From Nocardioides guangzhouensis (GTDB lineage Bacteria > Actinomycetota > Actinomycetes > Propionibacteriales > Nocardioidaceae), in assembly GCF_004519545.1 (NCBI RefSeq), contig NZ_SDKM01000042.1, positions 1 through 41,042 on the forward strand: a DNA stretch of 41,042 bases. The letters are read 5' to 3'. Below the pieces are notes generated by a model, which saw only the letters and a list, made by a program, of their open reading frames with translations, searched no databases and was not told the DNA's origin. Below are positions 6,834-15,766 of the stretch, piece by piece. Each line of letters opens with the position of its first letter. Within the stretch, counting starts at the first letter, position 1. Made by a program: the position numbers and the translations under genes.

Positions 6834-8057
6834 TCAGTCGGCGGCCCGGCGCTGCCGCCAGGTGGCGAGCAGACCACCGATCAGGCCGCCCCCGCCGAGC
6901 GCCGGGATCGCGTGCACCAGCACCTGCCCGGCCTCGGGCCCCACGTCGGTCATCCGGCCCGGGCCGACCGCTCCCCCGGCGACCGCGGCCAGCACCGCGA
7001 CGCCCACCGCGGCCAGCACCCCGGCGACGACCCCGCGCAGCGCGCCCTGGTCCCACGCGGTGGTCGGGCTGCGCCGCTGGCTGCGGGCGACGCCGACCGC
7101 GGCGGCCAGCACCGGGAGCGCCATCAGCGCCGGCGTCCAGGCCGGCGTCGGGCCGTTGTCGGGGAGGGCGGCCAGCAGCGGGAACATCGGGACCGCCCCG
7201 ACGGCGACCACGGTCGGGGAGACCAGGGTGCCGGTGCCGACCGCGAAGCCCGGTCCGAGGAGGTAGGCCGCGGAGAAGGCCACGGCGTTCGGCACCAGCA
7301 GCAGGACGAGGGCCGAGAACAGCACGGCGTCGCCGGTGTCGGTGTGCAGGCGCGAGAGGACGTTCATCGCGGTGCCGAGGTCGAGCGCGAGGGCGACGGC
7401 GAAGACCACCGCGGCGGTGAGCAGGAACCAGACCAGCACGCTGCCGGCCGCCTGCACGGTCGCGCGCACCGACGGCGGGACCAGCGACAGCCACACCGCG
7501 AGCCGGCCGGAGCCGGACGCGATCGCGATGCCCCCCAGCAGCACCGTCAGCACCAGCGACCACAGCAGCACCCGGCCCTCGGACGGCTGGGTGCCCGGCG
7601 AGCCCGCGAGGACCAGCGTGATGATCGCCACGACGGCGTACGACGCGGCGTACAGCATCGTCGCCAGCGGCACCGTCCAGTCCCGCTCGCCGTCGGAGAG
7701 CGCGTCGGCGTCCGGTCCGTGGCCCGCGACCGCCTCACCGAGCCGCAGCCCGAACCGCCACACGACCCAGGCGACGACCAGGGTCAGCCCGAGCGGCACC
7801 GCGGTCAGCGACGTGCCCTGCACGCTCACTCCGGAACCGTGAGACATCAACCAGGCAAGGGCTCCCGTGCGCAGACCGTCGCGCGGCTCGCCGTGCACGC
7901 CACCGTCGGTGACGAACCAGCCGATCACCCCGACCGCCAGGCAGACGGCCAGGACGGAGCCCGCCGCGGCGGCTCCCGCGAGGGTCGCCAGCAGGGTCAG
8001 CGGGCGCTGCACCGCAGGAGTCTCGGGCGCCCGCGGCGGGGTCAGGATGGCGGTCAT
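6834..8057 (-). CDS. PerM-like (DUF6350) polytopic membrane protein
   Basis: A 407-residue protein with about eight to ten hydrophobic segments, starting with LTLLATLAGAAAAGSVLAVCLAVGVIGWF and ending with a C-terminal segment rich in Gly and Ala before a short basic tail (WRQRRAAD). Length, hydropathy and position directly before purN-purH match Rv0955/PerM of M. tuberculosis, a membrane protein linked to cell division and persistence. The match is by synteny and topology, not by a catalytic motif. The ATG at 8057 precedes the first membrane segment by a short Pro-rich tail; the frame extends upstream but would overlap the divergent sigma-like gene. It is followed after 19 bp by purN. Confidence 0.75.
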   Translation of the reverse strand: MTAILTPPRAPETPAVQRPLTLLATLAGAAAAGSVLAVCLAVGVIGWFVTDGGVHGEPRDGLRTGALAWLMSHGSGVSVQGTSLTAVPLGLTLVVAWVVWRFGLRLGEAVAGHGPDADALSDGERDWTVPLATMLYAASYAVVAIITLVLAGSPGTQPSEGRVLLWSLVLTVLLGGIAIASGSGRLAVWLSLVPPSVRATVQAAGSVLVWFLLTAAVVFAVALALDLGTAMNVLSRLHTDTGDAVLFSALVLLLVPNAVAFSAAYLLGPGFAVGTGTLVSPTVVAVGAVPMFPLLAALPDNGPTPAWTPALMALPVLAAAVGVARSQRRSPTTAWDQGALRGVVAGVLAAVGVAVLAAVAGGAVGPGRMTDVGPEAGQVLVHAIPALGGGGLIGGLLATWRQRRAAD

Positions 8058-8157
8058 GGCGCGACCATCTTGGCGCGCCGACGGGCCCGCTCCGGGCTGC
8101 ACACGCCGCCGTCGCCGGTTTCGGATCCCTCGGGCGCTCCCGTACCTTGGAGCGGTC

Positions 8158-9981
8158 ATGCATCAAGGTCCCGACGAGTTCGACGCGTTCTACAAGGCTG
8201 CCCGCGGGCGGCTGCTCGTGCAGACCTACGCGCTGACCGGCGACCTGCCGGCATCCCGCAGCGCCGTGCGCGACGCGTTCGTCGCCGCCTGGCACCACTG
8301 GCGCAAGGTCTCGCGCCACCCCGACCCCGAGTCGTGGGTGCGGCCCCATGCCTGGGCGCACGCGCAGCGCCGCCACACCGCCCGCATCTGGCACCGCGAC
8401 AAGACCCTCGACCCCGAGTCGCGCGCCACCCTCGACGCGCTGGCGAAGCTCAACCTGACCCAGCGCAAGGTGTTGCTGCTCACCCAGCTGAGCGCGAGCA
8501 GCATGCAGGACATCGGGCGTGAGGTCGGGCTCACGCTCGAGGCCGCCGAGCGCGAGCTGCAGACCGCGACCTCGCGGTTCGCCCAGCTGCGTGACGTCTC
8601 CTCGACGTCGGTGCGCAACCACCTCCAGGCACTCACGGCGCGGGTCGACGACGCCCGCTTCCCGCGCCCCACGATCATCCGCCGGGCGGGCGCCACCCGT
8701 CGCCGTGCCCACACCGGCGCCGGCGTCGCCGCCGCGGTGGCCGCCATGCTGCTCGGCGGTGCGCTGGTCCACGAGAGCGGCGGCGTGGCTCCCGCCCTGC
8801 ACGGCGCCCCGGCGACCGGCTCCAACGCCTTCGAGCCTGCGTCGTCCCCGACGCTGCGGGTCGACGACCTGCTCTCCCCGGAGCAGGTCGGGCGCCTCGC
8901 GTCGTCCCGGTCGGTCAAGGAGGAGCGCACCGACGACAACACCGACGGCGACGGCATCAACACGATCTGCCAGCAGGACCGGTTCGCCGACCCCGACGGC
9001 CGGGGTGCGCTGGTCCGCACCTACGACATCTCCGGCAAGCCCGCGATGTCGGCCGTGCAGACCGCGGAGCTCTCCGACACCGACTACGCCGCCCACAAGG
9101 CGTTCGTGCGCACGGTCGGCTGGTACACCGGATGCCGCGACGACCGGGTCCAGCTGCTGTCCACCCACGCCCTCAGCGGCACCGCCGACGAGGGCCGGAT
9201 GCTGGTGCTGCGCGACTGGGACTCCCCGGTCACGACGTACACCGTCGGCATCGCGCGCACCGGCAGCATCGTCACGCAGGCGGTGCGGGAGGTGCGCTCC
9301 GCCGAGGAGCCGTCGATGGGGTCGATGCTGGAGCTGATGGGCAGCGCGGTCTGGTCGATCTGCGACCACCCCGCCGCCGGCACCTGCTCCACCCGGCCGA
9401 AGGCACGACCCGTGCCCCCGCCGCCCGCGGAGGACGCCCGCGGCCTGCTCCAGGTCGTCGACCTGCCGCCGGCCCAGGGGGTCTCGAAGCCGTGGGTCGC
9501 CACCGACCCCCGGGTACCCCGGGTGAACACCGCCGCCACACGGTGCGACCGGGCGAAGTTCCTGGACCCGAAGATCAGCTACGCCACCACCCGCAGCTTC
9601 CTGGTCCCGCAGGCGCGGCTGCCGCGGCAGTTCGGCCTCACCGAGACGCTCGGCCGGTTCTCCAGCCCGACGGCGGCTCAGGGGTTCTTCGCGGACATCC
9701 GCGGTCGCATGAACTCCTGTGACGACAAGGACCTCACCACCAGGGTGGCCCGGGTCTACGGCCGGCACACCGCCTCCGGGGACCTCAGCATCTGGAGCGC
9801 CTCGGTCGAGGTCTCCGACAAGCAGGAGGTCACCTACCTGATGGCCCTCGGCCGGCAGGGCGACGTGGTGATCCAGCTCGGGTTCGTCCCGGTGCCCGGC
9901 CACGCGCTCGGCCGCGGAGACTTCACCGCGCTCGCGCAGCGTGCCGTCGAGCGGATCTCGAACCTGCCGAAGGACGGCTGA
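8158..9981 (+). CDS. Membrane-tethered ECF-like sigma factor fused to a tandem extracellular sensor
   Basis: A 607-residue fusion. Residues 5-78 resemble sigma-70 region 2 (FDAFYKAARGRLL, DAFVAAWHHWRKV, ESWVRPHAWAHAQRR). Residues 91-142 resemble region 4 (LNLTQRKVLLLTQLSASSMQ, then a helix-turn-helix with GREVGLTLEAAERELQ). A basic stretch RRAGATRRR precedes a single membrane helix at about 187-204, so the sigma part should be cytoplasmic and residues 205-607 outside. The outer part holds two similar domains (about 235-400 and 430-600), each with a cysteine pair 55-58 residues apart (C271/C326 and C463/C521), plus C402/C410. They recall PknH-type sensor domains, but that is inference. The ATG at 8158 has GGAG upstream. 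The next two genes repeat this design as separate proteins. Whether the sigma module is active, released by proteolysis, or a decoy cannot be told. Confidence 0.8.
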   Translation: MHQGPDEFDAFYKAARGRLLVQTYALTGDLPASRSAVRDAFVAAWHHWRKVSRHPDPESWVRPHAWAHAQRRHTARIWHRDKTLDPESRATLDALAKLNLTQRKVLLLTQLSASSMQDIGREVGLTLEAAERELQTATSRFAQLRDVSSTSVRNHLQALTARVDDARFPRPTIIRRAGATRRRAHTGAGVAAAVAAMLLGGALVHESGGVAPALHGAPATGSNAFEPASSPTLRVDDLLSPEQVGRLASSRSVKEERTDDNTDGDGINTICQQDRFADPDGRGALVRTYDISGKPAMSAVQTAELSDTDYAAHKAFVRTVGWYTGCRDDRVQLLSTHALSGTADEGRMLVLRDWDSPVTTYTVGIARTGSIVTQAVREVRSAEEPSMGSMLELMGSAVWSICDHPAAGTCSTRPKARPVPPPPAEDARGLLQVVDLPPAQGVSKPWVATDPRVPRVNTAATRCDRAKFLDPKISYATTRSFLVPQARLPRQFGLTETLGRFSSPTAAQGFFADIRGRMNSCDDKDLTTRVARVYGRHTASGDLSIWSASVEVSDKQEVTYLMALGRQGDVVIQLGFVPVPGHALGRGDFTALAQRAVERISNLPKDG

Positions 9982-10071
9982 GCAGAAAGTTCTCCGGATC
10001 CGGTGCAACCGGACCTGCCCGCGACGCGTATCCCCGGTGAACAATGGAGACGAGCGGACGGGGGGTGCGTC

Positions 10072-10578
10072 GTGACCGAGGAGGAGTTCGACGACTTCTA
10101 CGCCGCGTCCTTCACGCGCATCGCCGGACAGCTCTACGCGATGGTCGGGGACCGCGACGAGGCGCAGGAGTGCGTCCAGGAGGCGTTCGTCCGCGCCTGG
10201 TCGCACCGCCGTCGGCTGGACCGGGCGCAGAGCCCCGAGGCCTGGGTGCGCACCACCGCGTACCGGCTCGCCGTCAGCCGCTGGCGGCGTACGTCGCTCG
10301 GTCGGCGACCCGCGGACCGGGCACTGGGTCCGGCCACCGCGGCCGAGCCGGTGAGCGAGAGCCACGTGGCCCTGGTCGCGGCACTGCGCCGGCTCCCGGA
10401 GCCGCAACGACGCGCGCTGGTGCTGCACCACGTGTGCGACCTGCCGGTGCACGCCGTGGCCGCCGAGACCGGCGTACCGGAAGGAACCGTCAAGGCCCGG
10501 CTGTCCCGCGGCCGGACCGCGCTCGCCGCGCTCCTCTCCGACGACCCCGACCTCGCGGAGGGAGCCACCCATGCCTGA
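10072..10578 (+). CDS. ECF sigma factor, SigE-like family
   Basis: A 168-residue ECF sigma factor. Region 2 spans about residues 5-75 (FDDFYAASFTRIAGQLYAM, DEAQECVQEAFVRAWSHRRR, SPEAWVRTTAYRLAVSRWRR). Region 4 spans about 100-155 (LRRLPEPQRRALVLHHVC, then VHAVAAETGVPEGTVKARLSRGR, an intact helix-turn-helix). Unlike the upstream fusion, all expected acidic and basic positions look conventional, so it should direct RNA polymerase to specific promoters. The GTG at 10072 gives the standard length; 23 further in-frame codons upstream are not family-like. Its last 8 bases overlap the start of the next gene, a membrane protein likely to control it. Confidence 0.92.
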   Translation: MTEEEFDDFYAASFTRIAGQLYAMVGDRDEAQECVQEAFVRAWSHRRRLDRAQSPEAWVRTTAYRLAVSRWRRTSLGRRPADRALGPATAAEPVSESHVALVAALRRLPEPQRRALVLHHVCDLPVHAVAAETGVPEGTVKARLSRGRTALAALLSDDPDLAEGATHA

Positions 10579-12022
10579 GCGCGACCCGATCCAGGAGCTG
10601 GAGAACTTCACCGTCGGAGGCCCACCCGTGCACACCCTGCCCGCCGCCGAGGTCCGCCGCCGCGGCGACCGGATGCGCCGGCGCCGTGCCGTCGCCCTGG
10701 CCGGCGGTGCCGCGCTCGCCGTCGCCGTCGTCGTCGCCGCCCCGCTGGCCCTGGCCGGCGGGGGCAACGGAGGCGGCCCCGACAACCGCGAGCCCGGGTT
10801 CGCCACCGGCGGCTCCACCCCGACGGCCCGCGCCGCCTCGGGCTGGCTGTCCGCGCTCCCGGACGACTTCGACCTGGCGGTGGGCTACCCCGACACCAAC
10901 CCGGACGGCAGCCCGGTCGAGGTCGACCGCGACATCAGCGGCTCCAGCCTGGCCGTCTGTGGTCCCGACGTCCCGACCGGGGCGGACCGGGTGGACGAGG
11001 CGGTCGTGAAGTACGTCGCCCCGGCCATGCCCCGGTCCCGCGCGCTGCAGCTGTACGCCGACGACGCGGCCGCGCAGGCCGCCCTCGGCAACCTGCGGGA
11101 GGCGGTCGCGGCCTGCCCTGCTCCCGACGGCGACGGGCAGGTGCTCACGCCGCTGGACTGGGCGGCCGGGGACGCGTCGTACGCCTGGACCACGCGCTCG
11201 CGGGCCGGCTCGGGCTTCGCCCCCGGCCTGACCGTGACCCACGTGGTGCGCGTCGGCAACGCGCTCCTGGTCGCCACGACGTCCGACCAGCGCGTCGAGG
11301 GCCCGGAGGCCGTCGCGCGGGCGGAGCACGCCGCCGAGGACGAGACCCTGCTGGCCGTGGACGACATGAACGTGTTCGCCGAGCACCCCGGCGTGGTCTC
11401 GCCGGACGGCGTCACGGACGGGTCCGACGGGGGTCCCGGCGACGGGTCCGACGGGAGCATCGCCACCGCCCCCGGCGCCGACCTCCCGGCCGACTTCCCG
11501 GTCGCCGACGGCCTGCGCAGGGCCGGGGCGGGCGACGGCGGCGTGGTCACCGACCCGTCCCGGGAGGCCGCCGGCGGTGTCGGGGTGCTGGCCCCGTGCG
11601 ACGCGGCAGCCTGGCCGGTCACCGCGCGAGACCGGCTGGCGGTCCGCTCGACCGGGCCGGAGATGGTCGACGCCCGCGAGCTGGTGACGTTCACCGACGC
11701 CACCGAGGCGGCCGGTGTGCTGAGCGCGCTGCGGCAGGCGGTCGAGAGCTGCCCGCGGCAGGAGACGTCCGACGGCACCCTGCTGCTCGACCCGCAGGAG
11801 GTGCACGGCCTCGGCCACGACCACGTCGCGTTCTTCCAGCACTCCGACCAGGGCCTCGGCGGGACCTACTGGATGTTCGTCCGCGTCGGCCGGGCCGTGC
11901 TGGCCACGTCGTACACCGGCGAGACGTCGTCGACCACGCTGCCGCAGCTCGTCGACGAGCAGAAGCTGAACACCGATCCCCTGGTCGCCCGGCTGTGCCG
12001 GTTCGCCGAGGCCGGCTGCTGA
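10571..12022 (+). CDS. Membrane protein with tandem extracellular cysteine-pair domains, putative sigma regulator
   Basis: A 483-residue single-pass protein. A short cytoplasmic tail (MPERDPIQELENFTVGGPPV, then basic RRRGDRMRRRR) precedes one membrane helix at about 40-62. Outside are two similar domains, about 90-270 and 300-460, each with a Cys pair 51-52 residues apart (C130/C182 and C343/C394), and a strand motif VRVGNALLVATTSDQ / VRVGRAVLATSYTGE. They are joined by a Gly/Asp/Ser-rich linker (about 278-300). The C-terminus has C476 and C483. There is no zinc-binding anti-sigma (ZAS) motif. The 8-bp overlap with the ECF sigma gene predicts coupled translation and a role as its membrane regulator; this is inference. 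The domain plan matches the extracellular half of the upstream fusion protein. Confidence 0.75.
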   Translation: MPERDPIQELENFTVGGPPVHTLPAAEVRRRGDRMRRRRAVALAGGAALAVAVVVAAPLALAGGGNGGGPDNREPGFATGGSTPTARAASGWLSALPDDFDLAVGYPDTNPDGSPVEVDRDISGSSLAVCGPDVPTGADRVDEAVVKYVAPAMPRSRALQLYADDAAAQAALGNLREAVAACPAPDGDGQVLTPLDWAAGDASYAWTTRSRAGSGFAPGLTVTHVVRVGNALLVATTSDQRVEGPEAVARAEHAAEDETLLAVDDMNVFAEHPGVVSPDGVTDGSDGGPGDGSDGSIATAPGADLPADFPVADGLRRAGAGDGGVVTDPSREAAGGVGVLAPCDAAAWPVTARDRLAVRSTGPEMVDARELVTFTDATEAAGVLSALRQAVESCPRQETSDGTLLLDPQEVHGLGHDHVAFFQHSDQGLGGTYWMFVRVGRAVLATSYTGETSSTTLPQLVDEQKLNTDPLVARLCRFAEAGC

Positions 12023-12050
12023 CGCCGTACCCCGGTCCCACAACGGGAAA

Positions 12051-12083
12051 GGCCCCGCGCTCCCACTCGGGGAGCACGGGGCC
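12051..12083. terminator. Bidirectional hairpin between the sigma locus and sucD
   Basis: A GC-rich stem of about 14 bp, GGCCCCGCGCTCCC pairing with GGGAGCACGGGGCC through one wobble, with a short loop. AAA precedes the left arm, so a transcript from the sucD side ends the hairpin with UUU. It lies between two convergent genes. A further stretch at about 12115-12180, GGTTTCGAGACG ... CTCCTCAACC, looks like a family of intergenic repeats I associate with Nocardioides, but only one copy is in view. Confidence 0.75.
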
Positions 12084-12202
12084 CGACTCGGTCCGGAGGG
12101 CTCAGCGGCCCTGGGGGTTTCGAGACGCCGGAAGCAGCCCCTCTCTTCGTTCGGGTCTGCGACCGGCTCCTCAACCTTCGCGCCGAGCTGGGCTTCGCGA
12201 GC

Positions 12203-13087
<885 letters not shown>

Positions 13088-13098
13088 CGTCTCGCTCC

Positions 13099-14265
13099 TC
13101 AGGCGTTCGCCAGCTCGGCGGCCTTGTCGGCCGCACCGTCCATCGTGTCCACCATCGTCACGAGCGGGTGGTTCCTGTCGCTCAGGATCCGCCGGCCCTC
13201 GTCGACGTTGTTGCCGTCGAGGCGTACGACGAGCGGCTTGCTCGCCTCGTCGCCGAGGATGTCGAGCGCGCCGACGATGCCGTTGGCGACCTCGTCGCAG
13301 GCGGTGATGCCACCGAAGACGTTCACGAAGACGCTCTTGACCTGCGGGTCGTGGAGGATCACGTCGAGGCCGTCCGCCATCACCTGGGCGTTCGCGCCGC
13401 CACCGATGTCGAGGAAGTTCGCGGGCTTCACGCCGCCGTGTGCCTCGCCGGCGTAGGCGACCACGTCGAGCGTGGACATGACCAGGCCCGCGCCGTTGCC
13501 GATGATGCCGACCTGGCCGTCGAGCTTGACGTAGTTGAGGCCCTTGTCCTTGGCCTTCGACTCCAGCGGGTCCGCCTCCTCGCGGATCTCGAACTCCTCG
13601 TGGTCGGGGTGACGGACCTCGGAGGCGTTCTCGTCGAGGGAGACCTTGCCGTCGAGCGCCTCGAGCTTGTCGCCGGCCAGCCGCGCGAGCGGGTTGACCT
13701 CGACCAGCGTGGCGTCCTCGTCGACGAAGACCTTGTAGAGCGCCTGGATCATCGCCACGGCCTGCTCGAAGACCGGCTCGGGGAACTTCGCCTCGGTCGC
13801 GATCGCCCGGGCCTTCTCCTCGTCGACGCCGGTGCCCGGGTCGACCGGGATCTGCTTGACGGCGTCGGGGTTGGTCTTGGCGACCTCCTCGATCTCGACG
13901 CCGCCCTCGACGCTGGCGATGCAGAGGTACTGGCGGTTGGCCCGGTCGAGGAGGAAGGAGAAGTAGTACTCCTCCTCCGGCGGCGTGGCCGGGGTGACCA
14001 GGACGCGGTTGACCCTGAGGCCCTTGATCTCCATGCCCAGGATGTTGGAGGCGTGCTCGAAGGCCTCGTCGGCGGTCTTGGCGAGCTTCACGCCGCCGGC
14101 CTTGCCGCGGCCGCCGGCCTTGACCTGCGCCTTGACGACCGTCACGCCGCCGAGGTTCTCGGCGGCGGCCCTGGCGGCCTCCGCGGTCTCGACGACGACG
14201 CCCAGCGTCGTGGTCACACCGTGCTTGGCGAAGAGCTCCTTCGCCTGGTACTCCATCAGGTCCAC
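13099..14265 (-). CDS. sucC: Succinyl-CoA synthetase beta subunit (ADP-forming type)
   Basis: SucC (388 residues) has the N-terminal ATP-grasp domain (EYQAKELFAKHGV, KAQVKAGGRGKAGGVKLA, VDEDATLVEVNPLA) and a C-terminal CoA-ligase domain (LDGQVGIIGNGAGLVMSTLD, GGVKPANFLDIGGGA, FVNVFGGITACDEVANGI). The GTG at 14265 gives the usual MDLMEYQAKELF start, and AAGAGGA lies about 11 bases upstream. An ATG three codons in is an alternative. It is divergent from the M23 peptidase gene across a 451-bp gap. Confidence 0.96.
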   Translation of the reverse strand: MDLMEYQAKELFAKHGVTTTLGVVVETAEAARAAAENLGGVTVVKAQVKAGGRGKAGGVKLAKTADEAFEHASNILGMEIKGLRVNRVLVTPATPPEEEYYFSFLLDRANRQYLCIASVEGGVEIEEVAKTNPDAVKQIPVDPGTGVDEEKARAIATEAKFPEPVFEQAVAMIQALYKVFVDEDATLVEVNPLARLAGDKLEALDGKVSLDENASEVRHPDHEEFEIREEADPLESKAKDKGLNYVKLDGQVGIIGNGAGLVMSTLDVVAYAGEAHGGVKPANFLDIGGGANAQVMADGLDVILHDPQVKSVFVNVFGGITACDEVANGIVGALDILGDEASKPLVVRLDGNNVDEGRRILSDRNHPLVTMVDTMDGAADKAAELANA

Positions 14266-14716
14266 TGGTCCACCCAGTCCTCTTCTTGTGCGGCTCGTGT
14301 GTCTTTCCCTGCGGCCGCGGTTGTCGCGAGACCGGGGAATTCCTCGGGGCACGTGAAACACGCACAGCCCTCTCGGCACCTTAGACCCGTGACGGCGGTC
14401 ACGACCATGTGGGGCTGCGCACACGAGACGACGCCCGGCGACCACGTCGTGAGCGGCCACGCACACCCGTCGTACGGCGCCGCTAGACCGCCCACATCCC
14501 GGGACGCATGACCGGAGCATCTCGAGGGTACGGACGCCGCCACGATGACGGACTTGTCCGTTTTGTGTGGCCTTGGACACGGAATGCGCTGGCTCCGCCG
14601 CAGGAAACCACGGATTTCCTCCACAATCGAGGTCCTGGCGATTTCGGGGCGCCTGACCCGTGGGTTAGTGTCTGTGGTCGTTTAACTGTCAGCGAACTTT
14701 CGAGGATCTCTTCTCC
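14266..14716. promoter_or_regulatory. Divergent sucC / M23 control region (451 bp, no gene)
   Basis: No credible ORF. Near sucC there is a 16-bp near-palindrome around GAATTC, CCGGGGAATTCCTCGG (14332-14347), about 67 bp upstream of its start, a plausible operator. Near the M23 gene there is a perfect dyad ACGGAC-TT-GTCCGT (14548-14561) followed by TTTTG, which could end a short upstream transcript or bind a regulator. The rest has lower GC than the neighbours (for example the stretch around 14675-14700). I looked for a ydaO-type c-di-AMP riboswitch, which precedes some actinobacterial peptidase genes, and did not see one. Confidence 0.4.
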
Positions 14717-15619
14717 ATGGGCAACCACCGGGCTACCCGACGCCGCTCCGGCGACGTCGCAGGGACCTCGGCTCGGGCCGACGCCTCGTCCGCAAGCTCC
14801 CAGACCGTCACGCAGACCACCAGCCGGACCAGCGCCGGCAAGCGCCGTGCCGTCAAGCACGCCGCCCCCCGCGGATCCTTCCTCCGCAAGATGCCGTCCG
14901 CGCCGATCCTGCTCGGCGTCGCCGCGCTCGCCGTCTCCAGCTTCGGCGCGATCAGCATGGGCGACGACCTGATCGACGACGACGGCCACCGCCTCGTCCA
15001 GGCCAACGCCCTGACCGGCACCAGCGTCGTCTCCTCCTCCTCCGCCGCCGAGGAGCGCCGCCTCGCCGTCTCGCGCGACTCGCGCCGCGACGCGCTCGAG
15101 GACGCCTCGGCCGAGCAGCTCCAGCAGGCCGCCGAGGCGCAGGCGCAGCAGCGCAACGCCGAGCTGGCGAAGCTCGCCAAGTCCGCCGAGAAGCAGGCGG
15201 CCAAGCTCAAGCTCAACGCCTGGCACCTCCCGGTCGCCGACATCGCCTACCACCTGACCGCCGGCTTCGGTGAGTCCAGCGGCCTGTGGGCGCACACGCA
15301 CACGGGCCTCGACTTCGCCGCCGACACCGGCACGCCGATCATGTCGGTCACCAACGGCACCGTCACCGAGGTGGGCTACGACGGCTCCTACGGCAACAAG
15401 GTCGTCATCACGACCGACGAGGGCGAAGAGTTCTGGTACTGCCACATGAACGAGTTCGGCGCCTCCGTCGGGGACGTCGTCCGTGGCGGTCAGGTCATCG
15501 GCTACGTCGGCAGCACCGGCAACGTCACCGGCCCGCACCTCCACCTCGAGTACCGCCCCGGCGCCGGCGACCCGGTCGACCCGTACGACGCGCTGATCGC
15601 CCACGGGCTGAACCCGTAG
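14717..15619 (+). CDS. M23 family metallopeptidase, membrane-anchored
   Basis: A 300-residue peptidoglycan endopeptidase candidate. Residues 1-55 are Ser/Thr/Arg-rich and cytoplasmic; a membrane or signal-anchor helix follows (APILLGVAALAVSSFGAISM, about 58-77). Next is a Glu/Ala-rich coiled coil (about 110-165, EQLQQAAEAQAQQRNAEL). The C-terminal LytM/M23 domain has the zinc ligands in HTGLDFA, WYCHMNEF and HLHLEYRPG, plus the GYVGSTGNVTGPH signature. All expected metal ligands are present, so it should be active. The ATG at 14717 has GAGGA about 10 bases upstream. It matches M. tuberculosis Rv0950c by position between uvrD and sucC. Confidence 0.92.
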   Translation: MGNHRATRRRSGDVAGTSARADASSASSQTVTQTTSRTSAGKRRAVKHAAPRGSFLRKMPSAPILLGVAALAVSSFGAISMGDDLIDDDGHRLVQANALTGTSVVSSSSAAEERRLAVSRDSRRDALEDASAEQLQQAAEAQAQQRNAELAKLAKSAEKQAAKLKLNAWHLPVADIAYHLTAGFGESSGLWAHTHTGLDFAADTGTPIMSVTNGTVTEVGYDGSYGNKVVITTDEGEEFWYCHMNEFGASVGDVVRGGQVIGYVGSTGNVTGPHLHLEYRPGAGDPVDPYDALIAHGLNP

Positions 15620-15659
15620 CGAGCGCCAGCGAGCGGAGCGGTTCAGCCCGTGGGCGATC
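15595..15659. terminator. 19-bp perfect inverted repeat overlapping the end of the M23 gene
   Basis: The last codons of the M23 gene (15595-15613, GATCGCCCACGGGCTGAAC) recur in perfect inverted form at 15641-15659, with a 27-bp loop that includes the stop codon. It should form a very stable transcript-end hairpin. Because one arm is coding, it looks like a small inverted duplication of the gene's 3' end. Confidence 0.75.
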
Positions 15660-15766
15660 CGCCGGTTCTGCGTGGTCGGAGCCGAGAGGTCCGTTCTTGC
15701 GTGGAGGAGCGAAGCGGGGGAACGGCGAGAACTGACGTCTCGGCGATCAGGGCGCACCCCGCAAGC

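Noticed and set aside
9982..10071. Autoregulatory ECF promoter upstream of the ECF sigma gene (TGCAACC ... CGTAT)
   Set aside because: The words are suggestive, but the same TGCAACC occurs upstream of the GAF regulator, the spacing is not decisive, and I have no confirmed consensus for this family.
14266..14716. c-di-AMP (ydaO) riboswitch upstream of the M23 peptidase
   Set aside because: Expected in some actinobacterial cell-wall hydrolase genes, but I could not find its conserved core or a convincing multi-helix layout.
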